Shown here: positions 18,982 through 27,811 of the stretch, one piece after another
How the letters are laid out: the number at the start of each line of letters is the position of its first letter
How positions within the stretch are numbered: position 1 is the stretch's first letter
Source of the DNA: an uncultured Rubripirellula sp.
Lineage (GTDB): Bacteria > Planctomycetota > Planctomycetia > Pirellulales > Pirellulaceae
Direction: 5' to 3'
Assembly: GCA_938075415.1 (NCBI GenBank)
Contig: CALJHC010000025.1
Coordinates: forward strand, 103,341 to 167,340
Length of the DNA stretch: 64,000 nt
Position numbers and translations under genes: made by a program
The notes under the pieces: model-generated
Told to the model about the DNA's origin: nothing
Databases searched by the model: none
The model's input: the letters and a program-made list of their open reading frames with translations, nothing else

Positions 18982-21762
18982 CTAGACGGGATTTTGGGTG
19001 GTTTTGCGTCTGTGCTTTGGTACTTGATATGCAAGACCGGCCCACGCGATGCAGGCGATGACCAGCGTTCCCGGGAGCCACCACGGTTGATAACGAAATT
19101 TAACTTCGTACCGCCCACGCGGAATGATGATTCCTTGCTTGAGGTAGTCAACCGAGTGGACCGTTAGAGGTGACCACTCTTCTTCGCCGCTTCGACGAAA
19201 CGTCGCTTTCCAGTTTCCGTCTTGATAGACCGCGCGAGTCAGGAGGGTCTTTCGAGTGGTATTGATTTCAAAGGAGGCGGATTCATCCGTCTTGGACACA
19301 TTCGTTACCTCGGTGCTGATGGTGTTGTTTTCGACGCTGTTGTTCTTGGGGTTGGCAAATGGTTGAGCTGATTGGTTTTTTTTGGCTGTGATTACCCAAG
19401 GTACAGGCACCCCCGTTGGATCGAATCGTTCGGCGACAAAATTCGGATTGCCTCTTGGCGGAACTGAAATTTGGATTTGCTTGAGACGCTGCATCATGAC
19501 CGAAACGCTGGCGGTTTCTTCGGCAATAACTTTCCAGTCGGGCCAAGCGACCAATTGTGCACCTGGATCATGGGTCCAATCTTTTTCGTGATGACTGGAT
19601 GGGGCTGAATCGGATGGTCTGCTTTTGTTAGACTCGATGGCTTGCTTATCAAGTTTTCTGATGGTGCTCGCGAGTAGGTAACGTTGCGAATCCATTTCAT
19701 GCTCAACTGATTCGCTTGCTGTGGTCATGACGCCATCAATGGAAAGCCATTTTCGCACTCCCAGCCAGAACCTGGCTTGTTCAGTTGGGCTTTGGGTTTT
19801 GTTGATGCGTTGAGTGGCTCTCCAAAATGTTGCTAGGTTGGCGCTACGGATTGAAGTCATGCTGTTGAAAACTGCTTGACGATCCGCAAGGTGCCAGCGA
19901 CCAAACCAACCGAGGCGAGTGCTCGTTTCAACTTCGATCTTCCTGACCGCTGATCCTGTTTCCCTCCACTGATTCGGCCAACCGGAACCACTGCGAGTGC
20001 GCAGCCATCTGCTGTGCCCGAATGCCGTCTGTGCCGTTTGTGGATCCTTGACTGAGGAAGAACGCGCTTGATTGGTTGGGCTGCGGAATGCTTCTGCATT
20101 GTTAATCGTTATTCTTGCCTGACTATCAGATGTTTTCTCCTGTGCCAGTTTTATCAGCCTTTGCTCTTGCTGGATGGGAATACGTAAAACGAGACGGTGC
20201 GCTGAGTAGGAGATGTCCACCACCAGAACGATGACTAGTGCGACTTGAAGTGATTGGTGTGTCCATTGACGTTTGGTTCGCAACCAAAACACAAACCCCA
20301 TCGTCAGGGCGACAAGACTGGAGTGAAAAAATGATTGGGTGATTTCCCACCAAGCTTCTCGTATTTGCAGCGGTCCCCAAAATTCATCTTTGGGGATTTG
20401 TTCCTCCATGGGTCGGTCATAGAGTTCCCATGAAAGGAATGCCGCCCAAGTCGCAAGCATGATTACGAAGAGCGAAAGGGTGCTGGCGGTGAGAAGTCGG
20501 CGAATTCTCTCTACGGCGGATGGTCGATCGAGAAGACGTGCGGTGGAGATTGCAAGTCCGATGGCAAAGAATGGTAGCCATTTTGCAGGGTAACGAAACG
20601 AGTCGTAGCCGGGGATTATCCAGTAAAGTAGCCAATAAAGCCCGCCAGCCGCTCCGTCGCGTTGCAAAGAAAAGCCACTCGCTGTTTGAATTAGCCACAT
20701 GCAACCGAATGACCCAAAAGCCGCAAATAAGCCAATCAGCGATAGAAGAAACCAGCGATCAATCGTTCGGAATCGCCAGCGATCTTTAATCGTCAGCAGG
20801 CTTAGTCCAATGAGCAAACCCATGTAAATCGTTGGTGTCCACATCCTACCGTCGTCAGTGAGCCTTTGGCTCATTCGTTGATTAACAGGGTAGAGTGATC
20901 CAAACGGATTTGGTGAAAACATTTCCAAAAGATGCCAAGGTGGAAGTGAGAACGCAAACGACTCATTGCGTCTGTCTCCCGAAAGTGGTTTGTTAAGCAC
21001 CTCACCGAAAGATCCCTGTTCCTGCGTTCGGTCGCTCTGCAGGCTCCAGTCCAATGATGCAGCTATTTGCGGAGCCGCAAGAGCACAGGCAAGCCCCAAG
21101 CTTTTGAGCAGCTCACTAAACCGCATGGTTGTTGATTTTTTTCGGAGCAACTGGACCGAGCGAGTTAGAAATAAAACAAGGCAAGCATGTAGGGCGGTTT
21201 GCGGATCGCCACCCAAAATCATCATCGCCAACGCAAAACCAACCAGGACCACGCGCCGACGGTTCAGGATCGGATGTGAGCAGAGCATCGGTGAGAGTGC
21301 CAAGGGAAGCCATGCTGCCCCAACCAGGAAGGGAAGGTTGGTGTGCAGGAAAAAGACCGAGCCGGAAAGCGAGTAGGTAAGAGCCGCAGCGGTCGATGTC
21401 ACCGTTGAGGCGCCATGCCAACGAGCAGCTTTCCAGGCAGTGATCGACGCAATGATGAGGTGAATGCATACGTACCAGGCCAGAGCGATGTTAGGTTCGA
21501 TCGGAAGCTGGTAGAGGAGGGCGCGAATTGGGTAGAAAACCGCGGTCGTCGTTTCACCCGCTAAAGGGATTCCCGTGTGATCCAATTCATTCCAAAGTGG
21601 AATCCATGTCGCTTGCTGACGTTCACCAATGTATTGAAACAGCGGAGTGTAAAAGTGGCTGACATCACGAAAACCAAGGCGGTCAATTCCCACTAAGGCT
21701 GTGGAGAAAATGGCCACAATGACAGCGGGAGCCAGTAAAACACTCGCTGATACCTGCCGCAT
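18982..21762 (-). CDS. YfhO-type multispanning membrane protein, 926 aa
   Basis: Large integral membrane protein. Seen: an N-terminal part (about residues 1-560) with a dozen or so hydrophobic segments and the characteristic early loop FRDVSHFYTPLFQYIGER followed by WNELDHTGIPLAGE, then a long soluble C-terminal region (about 570-900) and a final transmembrane helix before a basic tail ending KHRRKTTQNPV. This resembles YfhO and GT-C-like proteins, which in Bacillus relate to lipoteichoic acid glycosylation; the role in planctomycetes is not known. It is followed on the same strand, ten bases from its start, by the PEGA lipoprotein gene upstream, suggesting co-transcription. Start ATG 21762 is directly at the first hydrophobic segment. 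Confidence 0.75.
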   Translation of the reverse strand: MRQVSASVLLAPAVIVAIFSTALVGIDRLGFRDVSHFYTPLFQYIGERQQATWIPLWNELDHTGIPLAGETTTAVFYPIRALLYQLPIEPNIALAWYVCIHLIIASITAWKAARWHGASTVTSTAAALTYSLSGSVFFLHTNLPFLVGAAWLPLALSPMLCSHPILNRRRVVLVGFALAMMILGGDPQTALHACLVLFLTRSVQLLRKKSTTMRFSELLKSLGLACALAAPQIAASLDWSLQSDRTQEQGSFGEVLNKPLSGDRRNESFAFSLPPWHLLEMFSPNPFGSLYPVNQRMSQRLTDDGRMWTPTIYMGLLIGLSLLTIKDRWRFRTIDRWFLLSLIGLFAAFGSFGCMWLIQTASGFSLQRDGAAGGLYWLLYWIIPGYDSFRYPAKWLPFFAIGLAISTARLLDRPSAVERIRRLLTASTLSLFVIMLATWAAFLSWELYDRPMEEQIPKDEFWGPLQIREAWWEITQSFFHSSLVALTMGFVFWLRTKRQWTHQSLQVALVIVLVVDISYSAHRLVLRIPIQQEQRLIKLAQEKTSDSQARITINNAEAFRSPTNQARSSSVKDPQTAQTAFGHSRWLRTRSGSGWPNQWRETGSAVRKIEVETSTRLGWFGRWHLADRQAVFNSMTSIRSANLATFWRATQRINKTQSPTEQARFWLGVRKWLSIDGVMTTASESVEHEMDSQRYLLASTIRKLDKQAIESNKSRPSDSAPSSHHEKDWTHDPGAQLVAWPDWKVIAEETASVSVMMQRLKQIQISVPPRGNPNFVAERFDPTGVPVPWVITAKKNQSAQPFANPKNNSVENNTISTEVTNVSKTDESASFEINTTRKTLLTRAVYQDGNWKATFRRSGEEEWSPLTVHSVDYLKQGIIIPRGRYEVKFRYQPWWLPGTLVIACIAWAGLAYQVPKHRRKTTQNPV

Positions 21763-21771
21763 TGGACGTGC

Positions 21772-22197
21772 CTATTTTGGGGCCGTGACCATTCCCGAGA
21801 GTGATTGGCTGCGAAGGGAGTCTGCGCGGTCAACCACCTCGTCCGACTTTTCCAATTCGCTCGGAATCAGTTGAACATCGATCACACGCTCATCGCGAAG
21901 TTCGCCCGGCCAGAGCGACTCAGAAATGAAATCGAGAACGGGAAGTTGATACCAAGGTGGATTTAACCTTCTGCTCAACGTTTCGGTCCGATAACCATCC
22001 TTTTCAATGCGGAATTCACGAGTTCCGTAATAGACAAAGCTCGTCGCTGCGGGTGAGGTCCCGATGATTTGATTATCCACCGACACAGTCGCCCCGGGCG
22101 GATTGGTTCGCACGGTCATGCGACGCCGAACGCAACCATTCAGGGTTAAAGAGGTTGCAGTGATTACAACCAGCAGTAGCGTTCGAAACAACGGCAT
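21772..22197 (-). CDS. PEGA-domain lipoprotein, 141 aa
   Basis: Small envelope lipoprotein. Seen: signal peptide with lipobox SLTLNGC (Cys22), then a PEGA-type domain RMTVRTNPPGATVSVDNQ, with GTSPAATSFVYYGTREFRI and KDGYRTE, and a polar C-terminal tail. PEGA domains are surface-associated modules, often in S-layer or envelope proteins. Its stop is 10 bases before the start of the YfhO-like gene, so the two are probably one transcription unit and may work at the same membrane. Confidence 0.85.
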   Translation of the reverse strand: MPLFRTLLLVVITATSLTLNGCVRRRMTVRTNPPGATVSVDNQIIGTSPAATSFVYYGTREFRIEKDGYRTETLSRRLNPPWYQLPVLDFISESLWPGELRDERVIDVQLIPSELEKSDEVVDRADSLRSQSLSGMVTAPK

Positions 22198-22709
22198 GAA
22201 AATCGTTTGACTCTTGGCTTGGGCAGTGGAACCATTCGGTATTGATTCCTAACACCCCCGAGGGCCTGATCGCTAGAGCGGTTTTTAAGCTACCATCCGA
22301 CTGTCCGCCTTTTTAGGCAAATTGAAATCGCTCATTCAATGTTTCATGCGCTCTTAATGTTTCACGCGGTTTCGATGTCTTGGGTGGCTGATGTACCAGC
22401 CGAGGGCGGACAAAGGAGGGCTTGCTAGCTTCGATACTGGATTGGTTGCTTGCGACTTGCTGTGAGTCGCTAATTCGGCAGACGGAGTCGATGGGACGCC
22501 TCAATCAGCGAAGTGTTGGCGACTTCAATCAAGCACGATGAATATTGATTGGAGAGTCGATCAGAAGCGAAGATCAAGGCAGTATCGTTCTGACAGGGTA
22601 ACGTACAGCTGAGAAAGAATTTTGGGCTCAGGGATTCACCTGAATGAAGCATGAGTCTCCGAGCGAATCCATTCGACTCAGGTAAGGTCCTGAGCTGTAG
22701 GGAGTGTCA
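22198..22709. other. Intergenic region with a two-copy repeat
   Basis: About 510 bases without a gene. It holds the promoter region of the PEGA/YfhO unit and an imperfect 18-bp direct repeat at 22338-22373. Confidence 0.45.
22338..22373. repeat. Imperfect direct repeat, 18-bp unit, 2 copies
   Basis: AATGTTTCATGCGCTCTT followed directly by AATGTTTCACGCGGTTTC. Four mismatches. Confidence 0.55.
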
Positions 22710-23099
22710 TTACGTGTCGTTTGGACGAGGCTTGAGAAGCTTGGAAGTCTCGATCAAGGCAGCAATTTGGTCCACCGCAAGTCGAAGGGATCTCGCTGCC
22801 ATCTGAAAATTGGTGTGCCCGCTCACCTCGGGTTGAATCTCTTCATAGAGGGCGGTTGCGCGTTTGAGTTTTCCAATTTTTTTCTTCGCCATTTTTAAAT
22901 AGCCACTTGGATCATCCACTTCATTAAGTGGTCCGACAGCGAGAATGAAGTCGTAAAGATCGCGCACGATGTCCCGCAGTTCCTCATCATCTTCCGACTC
23001 ATCAGCGTGCTTGAGGAACGTGCGAACCATCCAAACATGGGCAACCTGCTGATCGATTGCCCGAATGATCGAAAGTGGATCGGTGGGCGATTGGTGCAT
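22710..23099 (-). CDS. Conserved hypothetical helical protein, 129 aa
   Basis: Not recognised. The sequence is charged, with few aromatic residues, and almost entirely helix-compatible: VAHVWMVRTFLKHADESEDD, then DIVRDLYDFILAVGPLN, then KMAKKKIGKLKRATALYEE and RSLRLAVDQIAALIETSKLL. No signal peptide or membrane segment. Its ATG overlaps the TGA of the upstream membrane-protein gene by one base (TGATG), so the two are translationally coupled and probably act together. Confidence that it is a real gene is high; function is unknown. Confidence 0.75.
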   Translation of the reverse strand: MHQSPTDPLSIIRAIDQQVAHVWMVRTFLKHADESEDDEELRDIVRDLYDFILAVGPLNEVDDPSGYLKMAKKKIGKLKRATALYEEIQPEVSGHTNFQMAARSLRLAVDQIAALIETSKLLKPRPNDT

Positions 23100-23674
23100 C
23101 AGGTCGTCGTTGTGGTGTCGTCTTGAGATTCGGATGTTTGGGTTACCTCGGCAGACGAATTTGTCCCCGGGACTGCTGGTGCTGGCTTCGCAGGCGGGTG
23201 ACCGTGTGGCGTGTTACCCGCGGTCAGAATAATGCCAACGGCAACAAGTCCCATTCCCACCCACATCATTGGGCTTGCCGTTTCTCCCTGTTTGAGGCTG
23301 AAGAAGGCTGCGATGGCGTTGACCGACACGGCTCCACCAAAAACGATTGGCATCACGTAAGCGGGTTTTCCACCCGCTTTGGTAAGCGCGAAGGTGAGAA
23401 AGAGTGCGCCAACCGCACCGAGGCAACCTGCCAAGAAACCATACTTCATCGCTGGAGCGTAGGTGCCGGTGTAGTCAAAGTTATCATTGAAAGCCAGTTT
23501 CATCATCATCGCACCACCAATGACGGCGATGACCAAGTAGGCAATACCGATGAAGAGATAGGGTTTGAAGGGACCCCATTCGCGATTGGGGGCTCGAGCG
23601 TGGCTTAGGGTTGGACCGTAAAGTCCCCAGCAAAGAGCAACTCCTAGAGCACACGCGACGGCTAACCACTTCAT
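23099..23674 (-). CDS. DMT/EamA-like small membrane protein, 191 aa
   Basis: About five transmembrane segments: residues 3-20 (WLAVACALGVALCWGLYG), 42-62, 85-108 (YGFLAGCLGAVGALFLTFAL), 113-130 and 140-155. The pattern with GKPAYVMPIVFGGAVSVNA and MMWVGMGLVAVGIILTAG resembles one half of a drug/metabolite transporter (EamA). The C-terminus is a Pro/Ser/Thr-rich tail ending in five Thr. Coupled (TGATG) to the helical hypothetical downstream. A half-size transporter would need to dimerise. Substrate unknown. Confidence 0.78.
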   Translation of the reverse strand: MKWLAVACALGVALCWGLYGPTLSHARAPNREWGPFKPYLFIGIAYLVIAVIGGAMMMKLAFNDNFDYTGTYAPAMKYGFLAGCLGAVGALFLTFALTKAGGKPAYVMPIVFGGAVSVNAIAAFFSLKQGETASPMMWVGMGLVAVGIILTAGNTPHGHPPAKPAPAVPGTNSSAEVTQTSESQDDTTTTT

Positions 23675-23694
23675 ATTGATTGCTCCCAGATTTT

Positions 23695-24786
23695 CTAAAC
23701 GTTGAACAAGAAATGGCAGATATCGCCATCCTGCATGATGTAATTTTTTCCTTCGACCCGAAGCTTCCCAGCTTGGCGGATCTCCTTTTCACTTTTGTAT
23801 TCTTCAAGGTCATCAAGTGTGTAGACCTCAACGCGAATGAAACCGCGTTCAAAATCGGAGTGAATGACTCCTGCAGCTTGCGGCCCGGTGGCTCCAATGG
23901 GAACTGGCCAGGCTCGCACTTCTTTTTCTCCGGCGGTGAAAAAACTCTGGAGGCCTAACGTTCGATAAGCTTGTCGAGCGATTTGGTGTAACGCCGGCGC
24001 TTGCAGTCCGACTTCCGCAAGCATCTCATCTCGATCGGAATCATCAAGTTCCGCTAGTTCGGCTTCTAGTTTGGCGCAAACACAGACCACCTGTGCCCCC
24101 GCGTTTTCCGCATATTGACGTACATTTTGAACCAGGTCCACTTCACCTTGAAGGTCGTCCTCGCCAACGTTGGCAACGTACAGGATCGGTTTCGCTGTCA
24201 TCAGGCCATAGCTCGAGACGGCCAATTCTTCTGCTTCGTTCAGCTGGAGTGTTCGAAGCGGTTGATCATTGGAGAGGTGAGCATTGCATTTTCCAATAAC
24301 TTCCACTCGCAGTTTTGCTTCCTTGTCACCACTTCGAGCCGTACGTTCGGCTTTGCCCAGAGCATTTTCCAGCGTCTGAATGTCTGCCAGCATCAGTTCG
24401 GTTTCAATCGTTTCGATATCAGCAATCGGATCGACTGTGCCGGCAACGTGAGTCACATCCGGATCCTCGAAGCATCGTACGACTTGCACGATCGCATCGA
24501 CCTGACGAATGTGGCTGAGAAACTTATTGCCCAATCCTTCTCCCTCAGAGGCTCCTTTGACAATTCCTGCAATGTCAACGAGTTTCAATGCGGCGGGAAT
24601 GACCTTCTTGGTGGGTATAAATTGGGTGATTCGATCGAGTCGTCCATCGGGGACGTTGACGATGCCCTCATTTGGCTCGATGGTGCAAAAGGGATAGTTC
24701 TCGCTTTGTGCAGCCTGCGAGCTGGTCAAAGCGTTAAAGAGCGTGCTCTTGCCTACATTCGGCAAGCCTACAATTCCGGCTTCCAT
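23695..24786 (-). CDS. ychF: Redox-regulated ATPase YchF (Obg-like), 363 aa
   Basis: Universally conserved ribosome-associated P-loop ATPase. Seen: [20 protein letters not shown] at the start, switch region [32 protein letters not shown], and the C-terminal TGS domain ending [20 protein letters not shown] set the start at ATG 24786, which gives exactly the usual 363 residues; the frame stays open 67 codons further upstream, but that extension lacks similarity to the family. Immediately downstream (20 bases before the next start) comes the DMT-like gene on the same strand. Confidence 0.96.
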   Translation of the reverse strand: MEAGIVGLPNVGKSTLFNALTSSQAAQSENYPFCTIEPNEGIVNVPDGRLDRITQFIPTKKVIPAALKLVDIAGIVKGASEGEGLGNKFLSHIRQVDAIVQVVRCFEDPDVTHVAGTVDPIADIETIETELMLADIQTLENALGKAERTARSGDKEAKLRVEVIGKCNAHLSNDQPLRTLQLNEAEELAVSSYGLMTAKPILYVANVGEDDLQGEVDLVQNVRQYAENAGAQVVCVCAKLEAELAELDDSDRDEMLAEVGLQAPALHQIARQAYRTLGLQSFFTAGEKEVRAWPVPIGATGPQAAGVIHSDFERGFIRVEVYTLDDLEEYKSEKEIRQAGKLRVEGKNYIMQDGDICHFLFNV

Positions 24787-25474
24787 GGTGTGTTGATTCC
24801 TATCTCCGGCGCGAACCCATCGGGTAAACCTAGGTAGCAGAATCGTATCAGCCCAAGGGCGTCCGTCGAAGGTGGGAAGGGCAATTTCCACATTCGGAAA
24901 CCGCTTTTCTGGTAGATCAGTGCAATAAACGCCACCACGCTCCGGAATGAGACCGAGAGGTAGGGCGGAATCGTTCACGCCCACCATCGAAAAATGCTTG
25001 TTTTCATTTCCGTGTCGACGGACGCCAGCACTCTCGCGATCGGCGATTGACTAGTCGGCGAGATATTTGGGCGAGATTTTTGGGCGAGATTTTTACTGGC
25101 GAACTTGTCTGGTTTTACGTGGTTTATTGATTTCGAGCGAATTAACGGGTTGGTGAATGATTGAACAGTCAAGAATTGTACAAATTCAAAGATGGATCAA
25201 AACGGTTTGTGAGCTTGAAGGGTTGGGATTGTTTGGATTGAGAGGGGGCCCTGACTGTCATCGACCGAAGTTGATGGAAGATTCTTGAGGGGCAACGTCC
25301 AAGAAAAAAATCAAATTCGTCTCAAGAAGGATTCACGAGGCTGCCGATAGATAACGTTTGCAAGAAGCAAATCGTATTTTTTGGTTTCATGGACGAAGCT
25401 GGTGGCACGTACACGCCCAGCTCGACCGGCTTGGTGTTGCGTGTTTTCGCAACTTCCAGCTCCGAGCCTGTCCT
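24787..25474. other. Divergent intergenic region with a short repeat array
   Basis: About 690 bases between ychF and the next plus-strand gene. It holds a three-copy 13-bp tandem repeat (25057-25095). No gene is supported. Confidence 0.45.
25057..25095. repeat. Tandem repeat, 13-bp unit, 3 copies
   Basis: GGCGAGATATTTG, GGCGAGATTTTTG and GGCGAGATTTTTA at 25057, 25070 and 25083, without spacers. Confidence 0.85.
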
Positions 25475-26248
25475 GTGAGAACTCTTCAATTAGGTGTCCT
25501 AATCGTTTGTGGTGGTACGCTCGCTGCGTTGCCATTTCGGCGGTATCAGGTACTCAAACAAGCTTCCACTGATCCATTCGAAGTCACCGGACCCGAACAA
25601 TCGGATCTTTTGGCATTCGGATTTGAAACATCCAATCTTCGAGCTGATGTCGTGCGAGCTGATCCAGCCGCCACGGACGCAGATCGTGGGTTTGTTCATT
25701 CGGTTGAAAAGCCGTGGGTATCATCTGGTGGCGATTATTCTACTGTGCCGCGAACGGGCATTCGTAAGTCACTGGATATCCCACTGACCTTCGAAGACCT
25801 CGCTGCGCCGATCGAACGGCCCGGTGCCATTCAAGATCGCTTTGTGACGGCGACGCCCGAGGATGAGGTTTTGACTTCACCAGATGCGGTACTCCATGAT
25901 GGGCCGTTGGCAGTGACGCAAGACTTCGGTCGATCGCCGGGACCAAAGCAACCGGTGGCCTCTTCGTTGACGGAGACAAATTTGGGTCAGAGAGTACCCG
26001 TTAACAATCGATCACTGGTCGACTCATGGAAGCCATCATTCCCTTCTGATCAGTCGATCCCGAAAGATCAAATTGTGACCGGCAGGTTTGCGAGTATGAC
26101 GGATACCGAACCGGACCCTGACCGTGCTATCGCGGCTGAATGGGTTCAGGGGGATCAAGCGAATCCTCGCAAGCATGCTCAGTGGCGTGCATTACCAGAC
26201 GTCAGTGAATCAACTCGAGATCGTCATTGGATTCAACAGCCTCGTTGA
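25475..26248 (+). CDS. Membrane-anchored hypothetical protein, about 257 aa
   Basis: Not recognised. From GTG 25475 the protein begins VRTLQLGVLIVCGGTLAALP, a typical N-terminal signal anchor, followed by FRRYQ and about 230 polar, Pro/Asp/Ser-rich residues with no obvious domain. The frame stays open to an earlier start at 25358 (296 aa), but that part looks non-coding and would bury the hydrophobic segment, so I prefer the GTG. The low-complexity tail suggests a disordered extracytoplasmic or cytoplasmic linker protein. It is isolated between divergent ychF and the convergent manC-type gene. Confidence 0.5.
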   Translation: MRTLQLGVLIVCGGTLAALPFRRYQVLKQASTDPFEVTGPEQSDLLAFGFETSNLRADVVRADPAATDADRGFVHSVEKPWVSSGGDYSTVPRTGIRKSLDIPLTFEDLAAPIERPGAIQDRFVTATPEDEVLTSPDAVLHDGPLAVTQDFGRSPGPKQPVASSLTETNLGQRVPVNNRSLVDSWKPSFPSDQSIPKDQIVTGRFASMTDTEPDPDRAIAAEWVQGDQANPRKHAQWRALPDVSESTRDRHWIQQPR

Positions 26249-26508
26249 CCCTGGGATGACTAGCAGTGAATCTTGTCATTGATTTTCCACGACACCTTAC
26301 CCTTGGTGATTTCAGGGGTCGCACATACCCAATCGCACCACAGGTAAGTGAAGGCTGTTGGGATCCATCGGTGTGCGTGCTTCCTGACACTGGTGGCATT
26401 CACGTTCGCACGTTGTATTGCTGAGCAATGAACGCTAGAGAATGAGGACTACTCTCGTCACCACCTGTTCTCACGGGGCAGCCGCTTTGAAATCCTCGTG
26501 ACACCTGT

Positions 26509-27588
26509 TCAAAGAAGCTTGTCAATGGATTGCTGCTCCAGTTTCTTGACAACCTCACGAACCCGTTCTTCAGAGTTTTTTGGCGCAACCAGAGTTGCAT
26601 CCTTGGTCTGAACCACGATTAGATCTTCGACGTCGATGGTGACAATGGTGTGATCCGGATCGCTGACCAAGATGCAGCCTTGAGAATCGATTCCCAAGTG
26701 GGATCCAACCACCGTGTTATTGTCTTGGTCGGGATCATGGAGTCGGGATAATGACTGCCAGCTACCGAGATCGTCCCATGAAAAGGGTGCTTCGATGGTG
26801 ACCAAGTTGGGATAGCCCTCCATGACGGCGTAATCAATCGATATGCCGTCGATTGCGGTGAATTCACGTTCCAGAGTTTCGTTGTAATGATCACTGCCAA
26901 GTGAGTCGGCGATGCATTGAATGTGTTGGTGCATCTCAGGAGCATTTTTCTTCAACGCTTCAAGGATCGTTGAGGCCCGCCACAGGAAGATTCCACTGTT
27001 CCAATAAAAAGTGCCGGCATCTAAATAGGTTTGCGCCGTTTCGCGGTCGGGTTTTTCTCTGAAGCATTTGACGCTGAACGCGGCAGTCTGTTCGGTTGCT
27101 TGAATCGATGCGCCGCGTTGGATGTAGCCGAAGGATTCGGCAGGATAATTTGGTCGAATGCCAAACGTGACAATGCGGGTCGGATCCTCCTCAATCAGCG
27201 ATTTTCCCGCCTCGATTGCCGACTGGAACTGAGCAGCCGAATGAATCACATGATCTGAGGGCATGACCGCCATGATTCCTTCGGGATCGTTTTTTTCTAC
27301 GATAGCTGCCGCGAGCCCAATGCAAGGGGCGGTGTCTCGTTTGCATGGCTCACCAACGATGTTGTCCGCAGGTAACTCAGGTAATTGCTGCTGGACCGCT
27401 GGGACCAGGTCACGGTTGGTCAGAATTAGCTGACGCTCAGGGGGCACAAGTACTCCAAGTCGGTCAATTGTCGCCTGGAGCATGCTTTGATCGCCGGAGA
27501 GCGAGAGAAGTTGTTTGGGTCGCAGTCGACGGCTGGCTGGCCAAAATCGAGTTCCACTTCCACCTGCCATGATGATCGCGTGAAGCAT
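26509..27588 (-). CDS. manC: Mannose-1-phosphate guanylyltransferase, 359 aa
   Basis: Makes GDP-mannose from mannose-1-phosphate and GTP, feeding cell-surface polysaccharides. Seen: nucleotide-binding MAGGSGTRFWPASRRLRPKQ, DTAPCIGLAAA, MPSDHVI, FYWNSGIFLWRA and PFSWDDLGSW, all diagnostic for the GMP type. There is no phosphomannose isomerase domain after residue 350, so it is the short, single-function form. The C-terminus is a basic/acidic helix (VREVVKKLEQQSIDKLL). It is alone, with a 14-bp repeat array just upstream of its start. Confidence 0.94.
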   Translation of the reverse strand: MLHAIIMAGGSGTRFWPASRRLRPKQLLSLSGDQSMLQATIDRLGVLVPPERQLILTNRDLVPAVQQQLPELPADNIVGEPCKRDTAPCIGLAAAIVEKNDPEGIMAVMPSDHVIHSAAQFQSAIEAGKSLIEEDPTRIVTFGIRPNYPAESFGYIQRGASIQATEQTAAFSVKCFREKPDRETAQTYLDAGTFYWNSGIFLWRASTILEALKKNAPEMHQHIQCIADSLGSDHYNETLEREFTAIDGISIDYAVMEGYPNLVTIEAPFSWDDLGSWQSLSRLHDPDQDNNTVVGSHLGIDSQGCILVSDPDHTIVTIDVEDLIVVQTKDATLVAPKNSEERVREVVKKLEQQSIDKLL

Positions 27589-27694
27589 TGTCGTTCCTGC
27601 TCGTGTCGCACGTTTAAAGGTTTTTCCGGAAATGTTGATGCAGAGGCTCTGCGATCATTGTTCGTTGCTGAGAATCGATTGAATGCTGCTTTTG

Positions 27695-27764
27695 AGCAAT
27701 ATTGATTCAGCAATGTTGATTCAGCAATGTTGATTCAGCAATATTGATCCAGCAATGTTGATTG
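27695..27764. repeat. Tandem repeat, 14-bp unit, 5 copies
   Basis: Unit AGCAATGTTGATTC at 27695, 27709, 27723, 27737 and 27751, with A/G and T/C variants. It lies between the manC start and the cytochrome gene stop. Confidence 0.93.
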
Positions 27765-27811
27765 AGGAATGAGTTTTTTTGGAAGTGGGACTGCTTACTT
27801 CGGACCTCACG

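Noticed and set aside
24787..24987. N-terminal extension of ychF to 24987
   Set aside because: The extension does not resemble the family; ATG 24786 gives the exact usual length of 363 residues.
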